Below, piece after piece: positions 17,222 to 24,876 of a stretch of DNA of 64,000 nucleotides. The stretch comes from Paenarthrobacter sp. JL.01a (GTDB lineage: Bacteria > Actinomycetota > Actinomycetes > Actinomycetales > Micrococcaceae). Positions within the stretch are counted from its first letter, which is position 1. Each line of letters starts with the position of its first letter. The position numbers and the translations under genes are program-made. Under the pieces are notes generated by a model. That model worked only from the letters and a program-made list of their open reading frames with translations, had not been told where the DNA came from and ran no database searches. Where the stretch lies: NCBI RefSeq assembly GCF_025452095.1, contig NZ_CP104877.1:2728001-2792000 (forward strand). Reading direction: 5' to 3'.

Positions 17222-17543
17222 AATTTCCTTTCCTCTTCCGGATTTGGGCGAAGGCCTCATCGAGGCCACTGTGCTGGACTGGCTGGTGGAACCGGGACAG
17301 CAGGTTGAACGCAACCAACCGATCGTTGAGCTGGAAACAAGCAAGTCCGCACTCGAATTGCCGAGCCCCCAGGCGGGTAAAGTTGTCCGTATTCACGGAG
17401 CGCCCGGGGAAACCATCAACGTGGGCGCCCCGCTGATCGTGTTCGAGGTTCCGGACGATACCGCCGGAATCGTGGGCACTGTTCCGAAGGACGAAGCACC
17501 CAAGCGCCGGGTCCGCCTGAGCGCCGTACTCGATGAGGACTGA
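17214..17543 (+). CDS. single-domain lipoyl carrier protein (E2 lipoyl domain only)
   Basis: This 109-residue protein, from GTG 17214, is one lipoyl domain plus a short basic tail. It opens ISFPLPDLGEGLIEATVLDW, and the lipoylated residue is Lys44 in VELETSKSALELPSP. An E2 normally continues into an E3-binding domain and a 230-residue acyltransferase core; both are absent and the frame ends cleanly. The GTG overlaps the E1 beta stop, and the next gene, an alpha/beta hydrolase, starts two bases after its stop. The pair recalls AcoC of acetoin dehydrogenase, where a lipoyl domain is fused to an alpha/beta hydrolase. Confidence 0.88.
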   Translation: MAEISFPLPDLGEGLIEATVLDWLVEPGQQVERNQPIVELETSKSALELPSPQAGKVVRIHGAPGETINVGAPLIVFEVPDDTAGIVGTVPKDEAPKRRVRLSAVLDED

Positions 17544-17544
17544 C

Positions 17545-18375
17545 ATGATGACCGGCAGGCACACCGTGGAACAGCACAGACACACCGTGGAAGGTACGGA
17601 TCCTGGACTGTTCGTGGAAGTTCATGAGCCGGCTGCCGACGCCGGGCTCCGACCCGTCCTGCTGATTCATGGCTTCTCCTCCTCCAGCAAGCTGAACTGG
17701 GCAGACAGCGGCTGGATCACCACTCTTCAGGAAGCCGGGCGCCGGATCATCACCGTGGACCTTCCGGGACACGGCCGGAGCCACTCCCCCGAAGACCTGG
17801 ATTCCTACACGCCAAGCCGGATCCGCGCGGACCTCCTGCAGATAGTGACCGACGCCGGAGCCCGGCCCCTGCGCGACGGCGACCCCTCCACCGGGCTGGA
17901 CGTCATCGGCTACTCGCTGGGATCCCGGCTGGCGTGGGAATTCGGTGCCACGCAGCCGGACCTGGTGCACAGGATTGTCCTGGGCGGACCAAGCTCAGCT
18001 GACCCCTTGGCCGCCTTCGACCTCGCTGCTGCCCAAAGGCACCTCGCTGACGGCACTCCCATCGAGGACGAATCGACCAACGGGCTCTTGAAGATGGCCC
18101 AGCTGCTGCCCAGCAACAACCTGTTCGCCATGTTGTCCCTGATTGAGGCCATCAAGGGCGAGCCGTTCGATCCCGCTGAGGCGGCCCCGCACATGCCGCT
18201 CCTGCTGGTCGCCGGTGAAAAGGATGAACGGGCAGCAACCATGCCGGAGCTGGCCGCCATGGCAGCAAAACGCGGCGGGCTGGCGGAAACCCTGGTTATC
18301 CCGGGGCGCACGCATACCAACGTAATCACCAGCAGGGCCTTCAAGGAGGCCGCCATCGAGTTCCTGGGAGTCTAG
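17545..18375 (+). CDS. alpha/beta hydrolase coupled to the lipoyl carrier
   Basis: The 276-residue protein has the alpha/beta-hydrolase fold with oxyanion segment LLIHGFSSSS, nucleophile Ser124 in VIGYSLGSRLA, acid Asp227 in LLLVAGEKDE and His257 in GRTHTNVI. The ATG at 17545 follows a GAGGA ribosome site five bases away; an in-frame ATG at 17533 is possible. It ends the E1 alpha-E1 beta-lipoyl operon and may act on the acyl-lipoyl group (transfer or hydrolysis) in place of an E2 core, which is inference from position and from AcoC-type fusions. Confidence 0.85.
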   Translation: MMTGRHTVEQHRHTVEGTDPGLFVEVHEPAADAGLRPVLLIHGFSSSSKLNWADSGWITTLQEAGRRIITVDLPGHGRSHSPEDLDSYTPSRIRADLLQIVTDAGARPLRDGDPSTGLDVIGYSLGSRLAWEFGATQPDLVHRIVLGGPSSADPLAAFDLAAAQRHLADGTPIEDESTNGLLKMAQLLPSNNLFAMLSLIEAIKGEPFDPAEAAPHMPLLLVAGEKDERAATMPELAAMAAKRGGLAETLVIPGRTHTNVITSRAFKEAAIEFLGV

Positions 18376-18383
18376 TCTCCAAC

Positions 18384-18423
18384 CGCCGAACGGCTGGTCC
18401 CTTAGCGGGCCAGCCGTTCGGCG
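18384..18423. terminator. bidirectional terminator between convergent genes
   Basis: A perfect 14-bp stem (18384-18397 with 18410-18423) separates the hydrolase operon from the convergent regulator gene. The right arm includes the last codons of that regulator. Confidence 0.65.
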
Positions 18424-18815
18424 TTAAGGCTCATGCGCTCCAGGACACTGACGGCCATGGCGTATTCGTCGATGCCGATACCCATGGAGAGATCGTGGCG
18501 GGCATCTTCCACCAGCTGCTGCGCCTGGTGGTACCTCTCCCGCCCACGCTCACTCAGTGCCAGGCGGTCATCGATCATGGTGATCATTCCGTGTCCCACC
18601 AAGGCGGCAAGTTCACGCTCACGCAGGCGGTCATCGCCACCCCACAAAGGCTTCAGCACTTCTTCGAGCTGGTCCGGAAGCATGGCACCATCTGCCAGCG
18701 TGGCCAGGGTCTGCCATTGTCGGCGGGTCAGCTTGATCCGCGCCAGCGTGCGATCCAACTGGACCTCCAGCGCCGCGTCCAGCCTCTTGATCCAATATCC
18801 GATGGGCTTGTTCAC
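18402..18815 (-). CDS. MarR-like winged-helix regulator
   Basis: The 137-residue protein starts at a GTG and resembles small MarR-type regulators: an N-terminal dimer helix (IGYWIKRLDAALEVQLDRTLARI), a winged helix (LTRRQWQTLATLADG then LRERELAALVGHGMITM) and the wing DDRLALSERGRERYHQ. The ligand and target are unknown. It is divergent from the phosphoribosyltransferase gene, about 90 bp from its start. Confidence 0.72.
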   Translation of the reverse strand: MNKPIGYWIKRLDAALEVQLDRTLARIKLTRRQWQTLATLADGAMLPDQLEEVLKPLWGGDDRLRERELAALVGHGMITMIDDRLALSERGRERYHQAQQLVEDARHDLSMGIGIDEYAMAVSVLERMSLNAERLAR

Positions 18816-18861
18816 AAGGCCATGCTTTCAGTGGAGGGGGCGGTGGGCAAGGTGCGGAAGG

Positions 18862-18867
18862 TAGGCT
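18862..18867 (+). promoter_or_regulatory. possible -10 hexamer of phosphoribosyltransferase gene
   Basis: TAGGCT lies 40 bases before the chosen start. It matches the -10 sequence seen at many genes here, but this gene would have a short leader. Confidence 0.35.
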
Positions 18868-18907
18868 TGGGAGAGCACTGGAAGACGTGGAAGTGGAGCA
18901 GATGGGC

Positions 18908-19615
18908 ATGCGTTTCAAGGACCGGCCGGAAGCCGGTCGGCGCCTGGCTGAAGCACTCCCGCAGTTGAGGGAGCGTCCCGATGCCATCGTCCTGGGTCTC
19001 GCCCGGGGAGGTGTCCCTGTGGCCGCCGCAGCAGCCTCGGAACTTTACCTGCCCTTCGGAGCCGTACTCGTGCGCAAACTCGGTATCCCGGGCAGGGATG
19101 AAACTGCTTTCGGCGCATTGGCGTGGTCAGGTGGCGATGTGCTCCGGATCATCAACAGGCCGCTCCGGGAACTCATCCTCGCCCGCGGTATCCCGCAGTC
19201 GGCCTTGGACACTGTGGAAGCCCACGAACGTTCCGAGCTGCTCCGCCGGGCCACGGAGTATCCGGGGACCAGCCACGATCTCCGCGGGAAGACCGTCGTC
19301 CTGGCAGACGACGGCCTTGCAACCGGGGCCACCATGCGCGCCGCTGTGGAAGCCGTCAGGGCAGGCGGAGCGAAGACCGTGATCGCCGCTGTTCCAGTGG
19401 CGTCTTTGGAGGCCTCATCATCACTGGCGCGGGTTTGCGACATCGTCATGGCCCTCCACACCCCGGGCAAGTTTCATGCAGTGGGCGCTTTCTACCAGCA
19501 CTTCGAGCAATTGACGGACGAGGACGTCATGGACTTGTTGAAGGGTGCTGCGGCCAAAGGACAGAGCCAGCAGCTTCGTCCGCGCGTAGGGCCCACGTCG
19601 GGCGGCGGTAGTTGA
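18908..19615 (+). CDS. phosphoribosyltransferase-domain protein
   Basis: The 235-residue protein has a PRPP-binding loop, VVLADDGLATGATMRAAVEAV, and the early LGLARGGVPVAAAAASEL typical of the predicted phosphoribosyltransferase family found near alpha/beta hydrolases and stress genes. The base substrate is unknown. ATG 18908 is chosen since it has GGAG nine bases upstream and the usual MRFKDRPEAGRRLAE opening; ATG 18902 and GTG 18887 are in-frame alternatives. It is divergent from the MarR-like gene. Confidence 0.83.
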   Translation: MRFKDRPEAGRRLAEALPQLRERPDAIVLGLARGGVPVAAAAASELYLPFGAVLVRKLGIPGRDETAFGALAWSGGDVLRIINRPLRELILARGIPQSALDTVEAHERSELLRRATEYPGTSHDLRGKTVVLADDGLATGATMRAAVEAVRAGGAKTVIAAVPVASLEASSSLARVCDIVMALHTPGKFHAVGAFYQHFEQLTDEDVMDLLKGAAAKGQSQQLRPRVGPTSGGGS

Positions 19616-19631
19616 AGGAACCGCGCCGATT

Positions 19632-19862
19632 TCATGTGTCCGGACGTTCGTTGTAAATCCTGAGCCCTCTCCACATCAAAAGCGCCAAAGCTGCTACGAG
19701 GATGCCAACACCGGCTTTCATCACCAAGGGCCCAAGGCTGCCCGGCAAGGCATACATGTCGAGTATCCAACCGACCAGGATCATCAACAGCCCGATACTC
19801 AGGCCGGCATTGCTTATTTTCTTCATTAAGTCCCCCAAAGATTTGATGAGTTCATTCCTCAC
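19632..19862 (-). CDS. small two-helix membrane protein
   Basis: The 76-residue protein starts at GTG 19862 and has two hydrophobic segments (about residues 18-37 and 46-65), separated by a short loop and ending in a basic tail. I recognise no family. It converges on the phosphoribosyltransferase gene and stands alone. The composition suggests a real protein, but the weak ribosome site lowers certainty. Confidence 0.5.
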   Translation of the reverse strand: MRNELIKSLGDLMKKISNAGLSIGLLMILVGWILDMYALPGSLGPLVMKAGVGILVAALALLMWRGLRIYNERPDT

Positions 19863-19982
19863 AGCACCATCTTGGAGTGCCTGCCTACATGCAAAAATGA
19901 CGCAGCTCGACTGGGATCTTTCGAACAGTGCTTGATCGAATCTGCCGTTGCCCCATGGAGCTTCCGTTTCCAGCGCGAAGCA

Positions 19983-20015
19983 AGAGGGGCGCAGCCGTGA
20001 CGACTGCGCCCCTCT
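19983..20015. terminator. terminator of the MHS transporter gene
   Basis: A perfect 12-bp GC-rich stem (19983-19994 with 20004-20015) with a 9-base loop lies 12 bases past the transporter stop on the minus strand. Confidence 0.75.
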
Positions 20016-20027
20016 TTGCCTTGGCTG

Positions 20028-21362
20028 CTAGTGGTGCACGCTGTAACCAAGCGGGCGGCCTCGGGTTTCCTTGGCGAGGATCACGCCGACTGCCGAGATG
20101 ATGCACAGCCCCATGATGTAGAGGCCCACCGACCCGGACCACTTGGTGGAGTCCAGCAAGGCCTGGGCAATCAAGGGCGCAAATGCACCACCCAGAATGG
20201 CGCCCAGGGCATAACCGATCGAGATGCCCGAGTAGCGCACCTGGGCCGGGAACATTTCTGCGTACATGGCGGACATCGGACCGTAGGAAAGCCCAAGGCC
20301 GATGGTCAGGATGAACAAGGCCGTTCCGTAAAGGAAAATGTCCTTGCTGTCGATCAGGACGAACATGGGGATCATCCAGGCAAACACCAAGCCGTAACCG
20401 ATCAGGAACGTCTTCACGCGACCGATCTTGTCGGAGAGCCAACCACCCACCATGGTGAAGATGAGCCAGCCGAAGGAGGCGATGGTGGTGGCCAGCAAGA
20501 CCTGGGGCGCCGGCATCTTCAGTGCCTTGGTGGCGTAGGAGATGAAGAAGGCAATGAGCAGGTAGCCTGCGGCGTTGTTGGCGATGAAGATCAGGGCAGC
20601 GAGAACAACTTCCTTCTTGTTCCGGCGGAAGAGTTCACCGAGGGGTGCCTTGCTCTCGGCCTTGCGCTGGGAAAGCTCCTTGAAGACCGGGCTCTCACCA
20701 ACCGCGCGACGGATCAAGTAGCCCACCACGATCAGGACCACCGACAGCAGGAACGGCACCCGCCAGCCCCAGGCCGTGAACGCCTCCTTCGACATGCCCG
20801 ACTGCAGGAAGAACAACAGTCCCGTGGCGAGGATCATGCCGATCGGCACGCCAATCTGGGGGTAGGCGCCAAAGAGCCCGCGCTTCTTGATGGGGGCGTG
20901 CTCCACGGCCATCAGGGCCGCTCCGCCCCATTCGCCGCCGGCCGAGAAGCCCTGGACCACGCGGAGGAAAATCAGCAGCACAGGCGCCCAAAGACCGATC
21001 GTCTCGTACGTGGGAAGAACACCGATCAGCGCCGTAGCCGCTCCCATCATGACCAGCGTCATGACCAGCACGGCCTTGCGTCCCATCTTGTCGCCCAGGT
21101 GGCCTGCCACGAACGCGCCGAGGGGGCGGAAGAGGAAACTGATGCCGATGGTGGCGAAGGACAGGAGCTGGGCGACTCCCGGGTTGGACTTTTCCAGGGG
21201 AGAAAGGAACAACGGTGCCAGCAGTGTGGCTGTGAGCTGGGCGAAGATGAAGAAGTCGTACCACTCGATGGTGGTGCCCACCAGGGTTCCCGCCAGCACC
21301 CGGCGCTCTTCGCGCTTGCTGCTTGGGCCCGTCGGCGAGTCGACAGTGGAAGTTGCGGTCAT
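20028..21362 (-). CDS. MFS transporter, metabolite:H+ symporter (MHS) type
   Basis: The 444-residue protein has twelve membrane helices. MHS features are LAGTLVGTTIEWYDFFIFAQLTA at helix 1, PLGAFVAGHLGDKMGRKAVLVMTLVMMG between helices 2 and 3, and RVVQGFSAGGEWGGAALMAVEHAP at helix 4. The family takes up organic acids such as citrate, shikimate or proline/betaine. GGAG precedes the ATG by five bases. It is divergent from an IclR regulator, the usual controller of aromatic or carboxylic acid use, so it is probably induced by its substrate. Confidence 0.9.
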   Translation of the reverse strand: MTATSTVDSPTGPSSKREERRVLAGTLVGTTIEWYDFFIFAQLTATLLAPLFLSPLEKSNPGVAQLLSFATIGISFLFRPLGAFVAGHLGDKMGRKAVLVMTLVMMGAATALIGVLPTYETIGLWAPVLLIFLRVVQGFSAGGEWGGAALMAVEHAPIKKRGLFGAYPQIGVPIGMILATGLLFFLQSGMSKEAFTAWGWRVPFLLSVVLIVVGYLIRRAVGESPVFKELSQRKAESKAPLGELFRRNKKEVVLAALIFIANNAAGYLLIAFFISYATKALKMPAPQVLLATTIASFGWLIFTMVGGWLSDKIGRVKTFLIGYGLVFAWMIPMFVLIDSKDIFLYGTALFILTIGLGLSYGPMSAMYAEMFPAQVRYSGISIGYALGAILGGAFAPLIAQALLDSTKWSGSVGLYIMGLCIISAVGVILAKETRGRPLGYSVHH

Positions 21363-21402
21363 TGGAACTCCATTGGGTGAGGATGCGATGCGAGACGTGC
21401 AT

Positions 21403-21422
21403 AACCGACAGAACGGTCAGTT
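21403..21422. promoter_or_regulatory. imperfect inverted repeat between transporter and IclR genes
   Basis: The 20-bp site has matching halves of the form AACnGACnG and CnGTCnGTT. It lies 40 bases before the MHS transporter start. It could be an operator for the divergent IclR protein. Confidence 0.4.
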
Positions 21423-21480
21423 AGGAAAGAATACTACAGGCTGTGACCCAAAGCACAGCCATGCCAACACGCCGCCAACA

Positions 21481-21486
21481 TAGGAT
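21481..21486 (+). promoter_or_regulatory. -10 hexamer, leaderless start of iclR-type gene
   Basis: TAGGAT ends seven bases before the ATG at 21494 and overlaps the alternative ATG at 21485, which it argues against. Confidence 0.5.
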
Positions 21487-21493
21487 GGTTCGC

Positions 21494-22231
21494 ATGAATC
21501 CACGCAGCGGCGTCAACAGCCAGCAGCAAGCGGGGACCCAAGTCCCGCCGTCGCAAACACTCTCCCGCGGAATCCGCGCCCTGGAGATCCTCGCCGCAGC
21601 CGATCGCCCCCTCAGCATCGGGGAACTCACCGAAGCCCTGGGTGTTCACCGCTCCGTCGCCTACCGGATTCTCCGGACCCTGGAGGACCACTCCCTGCTG
21701 GTCCGCGACGACTCCGGACGGGTCCAGCCCGGCCCTGGCCTTTCCGTCCTGGCCAGCGGAGTCTCAAGGAACCTGCAAACCGCCGCGTTGCCCGAGCTCA
21801 CGCAGTTGGCCAACACCCTGCACATGACAGCCTTCATCGCTGTATGGGACCACCAGGAATGCGTCACCCTGGTGACGGTTGAACCGCGCCACACCGGCGC
21901 GGCCCTCGCGCAACATCCCGGGAGTCGGCACCCCGTCAGCACGGGCGCCCCCGGCATTGCCATTCAATCAACCATGACCGAAGAACGTTGGCAGCAGGTG
22001 GGAGCAGGCAACCCGTACCGGCCTGAAGCCCATGAAGCCCGACGGATCGGCTACGCCACCAGCCATGATGAAGTAGTCGCCGGATTGTCCTCCATTGCCG
22101 CCCCCATCAAGGTTCCGGGCGGGCGGCCGGCCGCGATCGCCGTCGTCTATATCCGGCTTGACCAGGACGCCGACGAGGTGGGCCAGGCCTTGGCGGCCAG
22201 TGCGGCACGTATCGAAAGCCAACTGGCCTGA
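21494..22231 (+). CDS. IclR-family transcriptional regulator
   Basis: The 245-residue protein has an N-terminal winged helix (SRGIRALEILAAADRPLSIGELTEALGVHRSVAYRILRTLEDHSLL, about residues 20-65) and a C-terminal effector domain (HPVSTGAPGIAIQSTM, GYATSHDEVVAGLSSIAAPI). IclR proteins sense carboxylic or aromatic acids. It is divergent from the MHS transporter and is followed by moaF, so it may govern either or both. The start is set by the TAGGAT box seven bases upstream; longer frames lack support. Confidence 0.88.
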   Translation: MNPRSGVNSQQQAGTQVPPSQTLSRGIRALEILAAADRPLSIGELTEALGVHRSVAYRILRTLEDHSLLVRDDSGRVQPGPGLSVLASGVSRNLQTAALPELTQLANTLHMTAFIAVWDHQECVTLVTVEPRHTGAALAQHPGSRHPVSTGAPGIAIQSTMTEERWQQVGAGNPYRPEAHEARRIGYATSHDEVVAGLSSIAAPIKVPGGRPAAIAVVYIRLDQDADEVGQALAASAARIESQLA

Positions 22232-22356
22232 GGTCATTCGTTCCACGCCAAGGAGTGTGCCCCGGCACACAAGACTGAGGGCCGGCGGATCTCGAATACT
22301 CGACGAAGGACAGGACCGCCTTGGCCTGGCCTTGTTCGAGTTTCGGAAGGAACCCC

Positions 22357-23151
22357 ATGAGCCTGAATCTTCTTGACACCTCCAACTGGCTGCCCCTGGA
22401 CGGCCTGGCGCCCGGCTTCGATGCCAACAAGGCGCCCACCGTCCAGGATTTGGCGGGCAAGGAACTGACGGTGGTCGGCGACGGCGGCCCAATGACTTTC
22501 AGCTTCGGCGAAGAAGAAGTCACGTGGACAGCCGCAGGCTACACGGGCACCTCGACCCACGAGGTCTTCAAGGTTGCCGAGGACCTCTACTATGCGCAGT
22601 GGCACAGCAGTTTTGATGCTGGACTCGCGGTCTCGCTCATTGCGGACCTGGCCAACGGCCGCGCCCTGTACATCGGCGCGCAGCTGGGCCGGGCAACCGC
22701 GGGGGCCACGGCCGTGCAGCATGATTTCCGGGTCGGCACGCTGGAGGGCTTCACAGCCAGAGGTGACGCCATCGGGGAAAGCACCGGCTTGATCGGGCGC
22801 CGCGTCGAATGGATTTACAGCCCGGTCCACGCCTACGAGCACGTCTACCTGAGCCCCACCTGGTACACGTGGCAGTGCCTGGCAGGTCCGGAGCAAGGCT
22901 TGGCGGACACCGATTCCAACACAGTTTTACAGGTCAGGCCGGGCATTTTCGTGTTCACGTGGCGCGAGAAGGTGATTCCGTGCGGATCGGTGACCATTGC
23001 CGATCACCGCGACCTCAACGCCATCCGTTCCCACGGCAGCCTGTTCGGTTGGGACGAAGCCGGCGTCGATCCGGTCCACTTCACGTTCGGAGCGCATGGC
23101 CGCTTGATCAGCGTCAGCCACCACAGCCCCGAATTGAATCCCGCAATCTAA
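22357..23151 (+). CDS. MoaF-family protein
   Basis: The 264-residue protein matches MoaF, a lipocalin-like two-half beta-barrel protein. The N-terminal half holds GKELTVVGDGGPMTFSF and YTGTSTHEVFKVAEDLYYAQW; the C-terminal half holds RRVEWIYSPVHAYEHVYLSPTWYTWQCLAGPEQG and FTWREKVIPCGSVTIADHRD. In Klebsiella, moaF belongs to the monoamine regulon, and its molecular role is unclear. GGAAGG precedes the ATG. It converges with an APC permease that is divergent from an AraC regulator. Confidence 0.85.
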   Translation: MSLNLLDTSNWLPLDGLAPGFDANKAPTVQDLAGKELTVVGDGGPMTFSFGEEEVTWTAAGYTGTSTHEVFKVAEDLYYAQWHSSFDAGLAVSLIADLANGRALYIGAQLGRATAGATAVQHDFRVGTLEGFTARGDAIGESTGLIGRRVEWIYSPVHAYEHVYLSPTWYTWQCLAGPEQGLADTDSNTVLQVRPGIFVFTWREKVIPCGSVTIADHRDLNAIRSHGSLFGWDEAGVDPVHFTFGAHGRLISVSHHSPELNPAI

Positions 23152-23166
23152 GCACCCACAACGCGG

Positions 23167-23199
23167 AAGCGTCCCCGGCAGAACCTGCCGGGGACGCTT
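23167..23199. terminator. bidirectional terminator between moaF and the APC permease
   Basis: A perfect 14-bp stem (23167-23180 with 23186-23199) with a 5-base loop. The plus-strand side is followed by TCGTTTC, and both convergent genes end close by. Confidence 0.85.
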
Positions 23200-23214
23200 T
23201 CGTTTCGGAACGGT

Positions 23215-24690
23215 TCAGTCTTCCGAGCCGTGGCCAATCCGTGCGTACAACGCCGGCTGCGAGCGCCGGAGGCACAAGCCCCAGATGATGCCCGCCACGC
23301 CCGGCAGCAGGACCAACAGGGGCAGGACAAAGCTGGCAGCGGTGGACTCCGACTGGCCCAGCAACACGTTGAAGTTGGACACAATCAGCACCAGGACGAG
23401 GGCCAGCAGGACGAAGCCCAGGCCCGGCGCAACCAACCGTACCCAGAGGCTTGCACCATGCCCGTTCTTTCGGAAGAAGCCGATCACGGCCACGGAAACA
23501 ACGGTCATCAGAAGCACCAGCCCAAGGGCGCCGCTGTTGGTCAGCCACGTGAACATGGTCAGGACGGGGTACAGTTCGCCGAGTTCGGAACCGGAGCCCG
23601 CGACCGCAAAGCCAATGGTTACGACGACGGCGATCACCGTCTGCGCGAGCGAACCTGCGAACGGCGCGCCACTTTCCGCACGCACCTTGGCCAGCGCTCC
23701 CGGAAGGACCCGTTCGCGGCCAAGGGAGAAGAAGTACCGCGCCACCGCGTTATGGAAGCTCACGAGGGCCGCAAAAAGGCTGGTGACAAACAGGAGTTGC
23801 GCGATGTCGCTCAGGAGCAACCCACCGTGTTCGCCGAGGAAGGCGAAAATCATGTCCGGGCCACTGGTGGCAGCGGTCTCGACCACTGCGGAGGGGCCCG
23901 TTCCCACAGTCATGGCCCAGGCTGAAACAGCATAGAAAACAGCGATGATGCCCACCGCCGCAAAGGTGGCCCGGGCGACGGTGCGCTGCGGGTCCTTGGA
24001 CTCTTCGCCGTAAATTGCGGCGGATTCAAATCCCATGAAGGCGGCAATGCCGAAGGACAGGACCGCGCCCACGCCTGGGACGAACAGGCTGTCCGGGCTG
24101 AAGCTCGCTGCACTGACACCTTCGGGAGCCACTGCCAGGCTCATGACGTCGTAAATGATGACCACCAGGAACTCCAGGGCCACCAGGACACCAAGGACCT
24201 TCGCGGACAGATCCACCCTGTTGACCCCGAGCCACCCCACGATGGCGATGCACACCAGCACCGGGACCCACCAAGGAACGCTGACGCCCAGCCGCGCCGA
24301 CAACAGCGAAGAAACCGTGAAGCCAAACAAGCCGTAGATGCCTACCTGCATCAGGTTGTACGCCATCAGGGCTATCAACGAAGCCCCGACACCGGCCGGC
24401 CGCGAAATGCCTTGGGCGATGTAGGCGTAGAAGGCGCCCGCGTTGGTAACGTACCGGCTCATCGCCGCGTAACCGACGGCGAACAGCGCCAGGATGGCAC
24501 CCAACACCAGGAAGGACAATGGCACGCCGGTCACTCCGGTTACGCCGAAAGTGGTGGTGACTCCCCCAGCCAGAACGGTCAGCGGCGCAGAGGCCGCGAT
24601 AATCATGAAGGTCACAGCCGGTACGCCCAACCGCCGCTTGGTGCTGACGGTGCCGGCGGTCCTGCCTTTGACGGGATTGTCCACGCTCAT
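23215..24690 (-). CDS. APC-superfamily permease, likely amine or amino acid
   Basis: The 491-residue protein has about twelve to fourteen membrane helices. Typical stretches are KRRLGVPAVTFMIIAASAPLTVLAGGVTTTFGVTG at helix 1, SRYVTNAGAFYAYIAQGISRPAGVGASLIALMAYN at helices 2-3, FGIAAFMGFESAAIYGEESKDPQRTV at helix 6 and FHNAVARYFFSLGRERVLP at helix 8. The ATG at 24690 has an AGGAGCAC ribosome site. It faces the AraC regulator across a 186-bp intergenic region and converges with moaF, which suggests uptake of an amine. Confidence 0.88.
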   Translation of the reverse strand: MSVDNPVKGRTAGTVSTKRRLGVPAVTFMIIAASAPLTVLAGGVTTTFGVTGVTGVPLSFLVLGAILALFAVGYAAMSRYVTNAGAFYAYIAQGISRPAGVGASLIALMAYNLMQVGIYGLFGFTVSSLLSARLGVSVPWWVPVLVCIAIVGWLGVNRVDLSAKVLGVLVALEFLVVIIYDVMSLAVAPEGVSAASFSPDSLFVPGVGAVLSFGIAAFMGFESAAIYGEESKDPQRTVARATFAAVGIIAVFYAVSAWAMTVGTGPSAVVETAATSGPDMIFAFLGEHGGLLLSDIAQLLFVTSLFAALVSFHNAVARYFFSLGRERVLPGALAKVRAESGAPFAGSLAQTVIAVVVTIGFAVAGSGSELGELYPVLTMFTWLTNSGALGLVLLMTVVSVAVIGFFRKNGHGASLWVRLVAPGLGFVLLALVLVLIVSNFNVLLGQSESTAASFVLPLLVLLPGVAGIIWGLCLRRSQPALYARIGHGSED

Positions 24691-24822
24691 AGTGTGCTCC
24701 TGCTCCTGCCTCGGTGCCGCGGGAGAAGGGCGCGGCACGTAGTGTTTCCGCAATCTTCCACCGCCGGAACACTGCGTGACTTGTCTCACACGGCAGGGTA
24801 TTTGTCAGAGCACGCACGCCGT

Positions 24823-24849
24823 TTCCGACGGGGACGACCGGTGTAGAAT
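24823..24849 (+). promoter_or_regulatory. candidate promoter of the araC-type gene
   Basis: TTCCGA (24823-24828) and TAGAAT (24844-24849) are 15 bases apart. They leave a 27-base leader that carries a GAAGGGAG ribosome site before the ATG at 24877. Confidence 0.4.
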
Positions 24850-24876
24850 CGTGGGCAAGCTCACGAAGGGAGTCCG

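Noticed and set aside
15148..18375. Acetoin dehydrogenase operon
   Set aside because: E1 subunits look more like branched-chain or pyruvate types, and no acoR or E3 is present. The lipoyl plus hydrolase similarity to AcoC alone does not decide it.
20016..21380. A 454-codon open frame on the plus strand, antisense to the MHS transporter
   Set aside because: Its composition (many Gln, Asp, His, Gly) is the usual shadow of a GC-rich gene. The minus-strand frame has twelve clear membrane helices.
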